Assembly: GCF_900115495.1 (NCBI RefSeq)
Contig: NZ_FOWR01000014.1
Coordinates: forward strand, 62,001-126,000
Length of the DNA stretch: 64,000 bases
Reading direction: 5' to 3'
Source of the DNA: Enterovibrio norvegicus DSM 15893
GTDB lineage: Bacteria; Pseudomonadota; Gammaproteobacteria; Enterobacterales; Vibrionaceae
Shown piece by piece: positions 61,128 to 64,000 of the stretch; position 1 is the stretch's first letter; each line of letters opens with the position of its first letter. Both the position numbers and the translations under genes were made by a program. The notes under the pieces are model-generated. The model was not told the DNA's origin, searched no databases, and was given only the letters and a program-made list of their open reading frames with translations.

Positions 61128-62096
61128 ATGAAACTATCAAAATTCTTGGTATCAGCGTGCTGTGCCGCAACACTGTTTACCACCCCTTTTACCGTTTCTG
61201 CAAAAACAGCCACGGTTGCCGTTTCTCAAATTGTTGAGCACCCTGCCCTCGATGCTACCCGCCAAGGCCTGTTAGATGGGCTCGCAAAGCTTGGGTATGT
61301 TGATGGGGAAAACTTGGCGTTTTCTTACCAAACTGCGCAAGGTAACCCTGCAATTGCCGTGCAAATCGCACGTCAATACGTTGGCGAACAACCTGATGTG
61401 TTAGTAGGTATTGCAACGCCTTCTGCACAAGCTTTGGTTGCTGCGACCAAATCTATCCCTGTTATTTTCACCGCAGTGACCGATCCGGTTGGTGCAAAAC
61501 TCATTAAGGATATGGCTAAGCCAAGTGCAAACGTGACTGGCCTTTCCGATCTTTCACCAGTGGCTCAACACGTTGCGCTGGCGAAAGAGCTGGTTCCTGG
61601 CATGAAAACGATTGGCGTGGTTTACAACCCAGGCGAGTCAAACGCAGTCACTTTGGTCGAGCTGCTGCGTGAAGCGGCCGAGAAAGAAGGTTTGAAAGTG
61701 ATTGAAGGTACGGCATTGAGAAGTGCTGATGTTCAATCAGCAGCACAAATTGTGGCATCACAATCTGATGTGATTTATGCACCAACGGATAACACCGTCG
61801 CAAGCGCCATTGATGGACTTGTAGGCGCAGCCAACCAAGCGAAGAAACCAGTAATCGGTGGTGCAACGTCTTATATTCCGAACGGCGCTGTTGCGGCACT
61901 TGGTTTCGATTACTACCAAATTGGCGTTCAAACGGCTGACTACGTCGCTGCCCTTATTGAAGGTAAAGCGGTTGCAGATCTCCCTGCGAAAGTTGCTGTT
62001 GGTTCAGACCTTGCAATTAACTTGAAAGCCGCACAAAAACTTGGTCTCGACGTTCCAGCTTCTCTGCTAGACCGTGCAACGACTGTAGAAAAGTAA
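61128..62096 (+). CDS. ABC importer substrate-binding protein (TrpX/YcjN-type, PF04392-like)
   Basis: The 322-residue periplasmic protein has a signal peptide (about 1-24) and the ABC_sub_bind pattern: VAVSQIVEHPALDATRQGLLDGL, VGIATPSAQALVAATKSIPVIFTAVTDPVGA, YAPTDNTVASAID and GFDYYQIGVQTADYVAALIEGK (each in part). Relatives bind tryptophan or other aromatic amino acids in some bacteria; the ligand here is unproven. The ATG at 61128 follows GGGAGAT. It is first of a three-gene operon. Confidence 0.88.
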   Translation: MKLSKFLVSACCAATLFTTPFTVSAKTATVAVSQIVEHPALDATRQGLLDGLAKLGYVDGENLAFSYQTAQGNPAIAVQIARQYVGEQPDVLVGIATPSAQALVAATKSIPVIFTAVTDPVGAKLIKDMAKPSANVTGLSDLSPVAQHVALAKELVPGMKTIGVVYNPGESNAVTLVELLREAAEKEGLKVIEGTALRSADVQSAAQIVASQSDVIYAPTDNTVASAIDGLVGAANQAKKPVIGGATSYIPNGAVAALGFDYYQIGVQTADYVAALIEGKAVADLPAKVAVGSDLAINLKAAQKLGLDVPASLLDRATTVEK

Positions 62097-62110
62097 GTCA
62101 GGAGCAGTAA

Positions 62111-63022
62111 ATGACCTCAATTGCCTTCTTTGGCACTCTGGAAGTAGGTCTGGTTTATGGCCTAGTCGCACTGGGCGTATATCTGACTTTCCGGGTTCTC
62201 GATTTTCCGGATCTCACCGTAGACGGCAGCTTCCCAATGGGCGCTGCTGTCGCCGCCACTCTTATTGTCATGGGCGTTGACCCTTGGATCTCAACCTTTG
62301 CTGCGATCCTTGCAGGTGCCTGTACTGGCCTTATCACCGCGTTTTTAACCGTGAAATGCGGCATTTTGAATTTGCTCGCCAGTATTCTGACCATGATTGC
62401 GGCGTTCTCTATCAATATTCGCATCATGGGCCGTCCTAATGTTGCACTGCTGGGCGTAGACACCATTCTCACGCCTTTCGAAAACATGGGCATCGACCCT
62501 GTTTATGCGCGCCCACTGGTTGTGTTTATTCTGGTCGTGCTCAGTGCTTGGTTCATCATCCGCCTTTTGAGCAGCGATTTTGGCCTCGGTCTTCGTGCTA
62601 CGGGCGTCAATGGACGCATGGTACGCGCGCAAGGCGCAAGCACGGCATTTTACACCTATGTTGGTCTCGCCCTCTCTAATGGCTTTGTTGGCTTTTCTGG
62701 TGCGCTGTTTGCACAGACAAACAGTTTCGCCGATGTCACTTCTGGTGTGGGGACAATTGTTGTTGGTCTTGCGGCTGTCATACTGGGTCAAACCCTGTTG
62801 CCAGGACGCAAAGTCTGGGTTGCTGTGGTCGCAGTAATACTTGGCTCAGTGCTTTATAGGTTGGCAGTCGCATTCGCACTAAGTTCAGGCATGTTTGGCT
62901 TGAAAGCGTCTGACTTGAACCTTGTCACGGCCGTATTGGTTGCACTCGCGTTGATTGCACCAAAAGCCCGTGAGCACTACCAAAAAAACAAGAAAATGAA
63001 AGAAGCGGGGGTAGCAAAGTGA
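62111..63022 (+). CDS. ABC importer permease (TrpY-type)
   Basis: A 303-residue inner-membrane permease of the branched-chain (BPD_transp_2) type with about nine helices, including VYGLVALGVYLTFRVLDFPDLTVDGSF, which is typical of this importer group. It starts 14 bases after the binding-protein stop and overlaps the ATPase start by 4 bases. Confidence 0.92.
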   Translation: MTSIAFFGTLEVGLVYGLVALGVYLTFRVLDFPDLTVDGSFPMGAAVAATLIVMGVDPWISTFAAILAGACTGLITAFLTVKCGILNLLASILTMIAAFSINIRIMGRPNVALLGVDTILTPFENMGIDPVYARPLVVFILVVLSAWFIIRLLSSDFGLGLRATGVNGRMVRAQGASTAFYTYVGLALSNGFVGFSGALFAQTNSFADVTSGVGTIVVGLAAVILGQTLLPGRKVWVAVVAVILGSVLYRLAVAFALSSGMFGLKASDLNLVTAVLVALALIAPKAREHYQKNKKMKEAGVAK

Positions 63023-63813
63023 TTGAATTAAAAGACATCCAAGTTACCTTCAATCCAGGCACCATTCTCGAAAATCGCGCACTTCGCAGTGTGTCACTCA
63101 CCGTTCCTAAGAACGAGTTTCTCACCATTATTGGCTCCAACGGTGCGGGTAAATCAACCCTGCTTGGCGCAGTAAGTGGCGAAACACCGATGGTGGGTGG
63201 AAGTGTCGTGATTGACGGTATCGATGTGACACATCAACAAGTCCACCAGCGTGCTGCACTTGCGGCGAGGGTATTTCAAGACCCACTGGCAGGCACCTGT
63301 GCATCGCTAACCATTGAAGAAAACATGGCGTTGGCATTTAGCCGTGGCTCTCGCCGAGGATGGAGTTTGGCGCTGTCGAGCAAACGAAGAGACATTTTTA
63401 AAGAGCGTATTTCCATTCTTGGTTTAGGCCTAGAAGATCGTCTTAGTGACAGCATTGGCCTTCTCTCAGGTGGTCAACGCCAAGCGGTAAGTTTGATCAT
63501 GGCAACGCTCTCAGACAGTAAATTGCTGCTTCTTGATGAGCATACTGCCGCCCTCGATCCTCGTATGGCTGCATTTGTTATCGACCTGACAAAGAAAGTC
63601 ATCACGGAGTTTGGCTTAACCGCATTGATGGTGACGCATTCAATGAAAGATGCCCTCGCCTGCGGTGATCGCACCGTCATGTTGCATCAAGGCAAGATTG
63701 TATTGGATGTAAAAGGTGAAGAACGCGCCGGAATGGGCGTGCCTGATTTACTTGAAATGTTCAGTAGAGTGCGTGGTGAAGAATTGGCAGACGACAGTTT
63801 GCTGCTGAACTAG
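63019..63813 (+). CDS. ABC importer ATPase (TrpZ-type)
   Basis: The 264-residue ATPase has Walker A at G39-T47 (GSNGAGKST), a LLSGGQRQAVSL signature, a LLLLDEHTAALDP Walker B and MVTHSMKDAL H-loop. The histidine following the catalytic Glu (DEHTAALD) is typical of this importer group. A terminator follows at 63837. Confidence 0.93.
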   Translation: MIELKDIQVTFNPGTILENRALRSVSLTVPKNEFLTIIGSNGAGKSTLLGAVSGETPMVGGSVVIDGIDVTHQQVHQRAALAARVFQDPLAGTCASLTIEENMALAFSRGSRRGWSLALSSKRRDIFKERISILGLGLEDRLSDSIGLLSGGQRQAVSLIMATLSDSKLLLLDEHTAALDPRMAAFVIDLTKKVITEFGLTALMVTHSMKDALACGDRTVMLHQGKIVLDVKGEERAGMGVPDLLEMFSRVRGEELADDSLLLN

Positions 63814-63836
63814 CCGCTAACCGAAGATTGTTGATA

Positions 63837-63866
63837 GAAAAAAAGACGGCATAGGCCGTCTTTTTT
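63837..63866 (+). terminator. terminator of the TrpXYZ-type importer operon
   Basis: A stem of at least 12 bp (AAAAGACGGC/GCCGTCTTTT plus flanking A/T pairs) with an ATAG loop and a long T-run. Confidence 0.92.
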
Positions 63867-63906
63867 ATTGCTTACTCATGGCGCGTTTACTGTCGAATGA
63901 AAGATT

Positions 63907-64000
63907 TAGAAACGCTTCAACAATCGTCCCATGAGTGATGGATGATAATCCCACACATGGTCGAACATGCTCATCACCGCCGGGTTGCCGTATTTAGACA
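63907..64000 (-). CDS. 3' end of an unknown gene, cut by the window edge
   Basis: The last 30 codons of a minus-strand gene are visible, ending in SMFDHVWDYHPSLMGRLLKRF. The protein continues beyond the window. The fragment is too short to assign. Confidence 0.6.

Noticed and set aside
1-64000. tRNA, rRNA genes and CRISPR arrays
   Set aside because: No cloverleaf, rRNA-like sequence or regularly spaced repeat-spacer array was seen on either strand by eye.

Overview
The window looks like part of the primary chromosome of a marine gammaproteobacterium of the family Vibrionaceae, perhaps near Enterovibrio, Grimontia or Photobacterium. This rests on Vibrio/Enterobacteria-like proteins (YajD, YciH, YhaJ, YaeQ, YceH, PpiC, NhaD, Pat, two DUF3319-like paralogues) and on a 28-bp dif site whose XerC and XerD arms match the chromosome-1 dif of Vibrio cholerae as I remember it. 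The genus call is an inference. Five exact MatP sites (GTGACRNYGTCAC) at 25.0, 35.4, 44.8, 45.1 and 57.9 kb, together with dif at 12.6 kb, place the window in the replication terminus (Ter) domain.

Region 1 (0-10.8 kb): an ABC exporter, then many small stand-alone genes: zinc-ribbon proteins, a cupin, a secreted RNase T2, an OmpA-type lipoprotein, an RHH/DJ-1 pair, a P-loop kinase-like protein, an ACT protein and a periplasmic c-type cytochrome. Two unknown small genes (7292-7603 and 9994-10236) lie directly behind near-consensus LexA boxes and are probably SOS-inducible.

Region 2 (11.0-13.2 kb): the dif neighbourhood. A degenerate dif-like site (11012-11043) and the canonical dif (12590-12617), in direct orientation, bracket about 1.5 kb. 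That block holds a delta-class carbonic anhydrase gene, two gene remnants meeting at a shared terminator, and repeats that look like an insertion-sequence end. It resembles a decayed element integrated through Xer recombination.

Region 3 (13.2-23.8 kb): a cysteine dioxygenase and the HNH protein YajD, then a signalling and transport cluster: an OmpR-type regulator, a hybrid histidine kinase, an FrcBCA-like sugar ABC importer and a second periplasmic binding protein that may be the sensor partner of the kinase. A ParS/RES toxin-antitoxin pair and an Lrp regulator follow.

Region 4 (23.9-39.5 kb): a long PLP enzyme of the Cys/Met family, an AGCS amino-acid symporter, YciH, the DUF3319-like pair, a tyrosine-recombinase-like protein with an altered active site, a D-Ala-D-Ala ligase, a SPOR lipoprotein, the acetyltransferase Pat, a YhaJ-like regulator and an OLD-family nuclease.

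Region 5 (39.5-49.2 kb): a minus-strand operon of eleven genes, several joined by 4-bp overlaps: DUF523/DUF1722, a LitR/CarH-like MerR regulator, photolyase, NTF2-like, SDR, FAD oxidoreductase, DUF1365, a Cfa-type methyltransferase, DUF2878, a chalcone-isomerase-like protein and a DUF3833 lipoprotein. Two perfect TGTACA-N12-TGTACA operators precede it. This is the gene set expected for light and singlet-oxygen protection: DNA photorepair plus membrane-lipid modification.

Region 6 (49.2-64 kb): a shortened SbmA/BacA transporter, two cyclic-di-GMP proteins, housekeeping genes (YaeQ, GIY-YIG, YceH, bactofilin, PpiC, dCMP deaminase, NhaD), a TrpXYZ-type ABC importer and a gene cut by the window end. 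No tRNA, rRNA or CRISPR array was seen.
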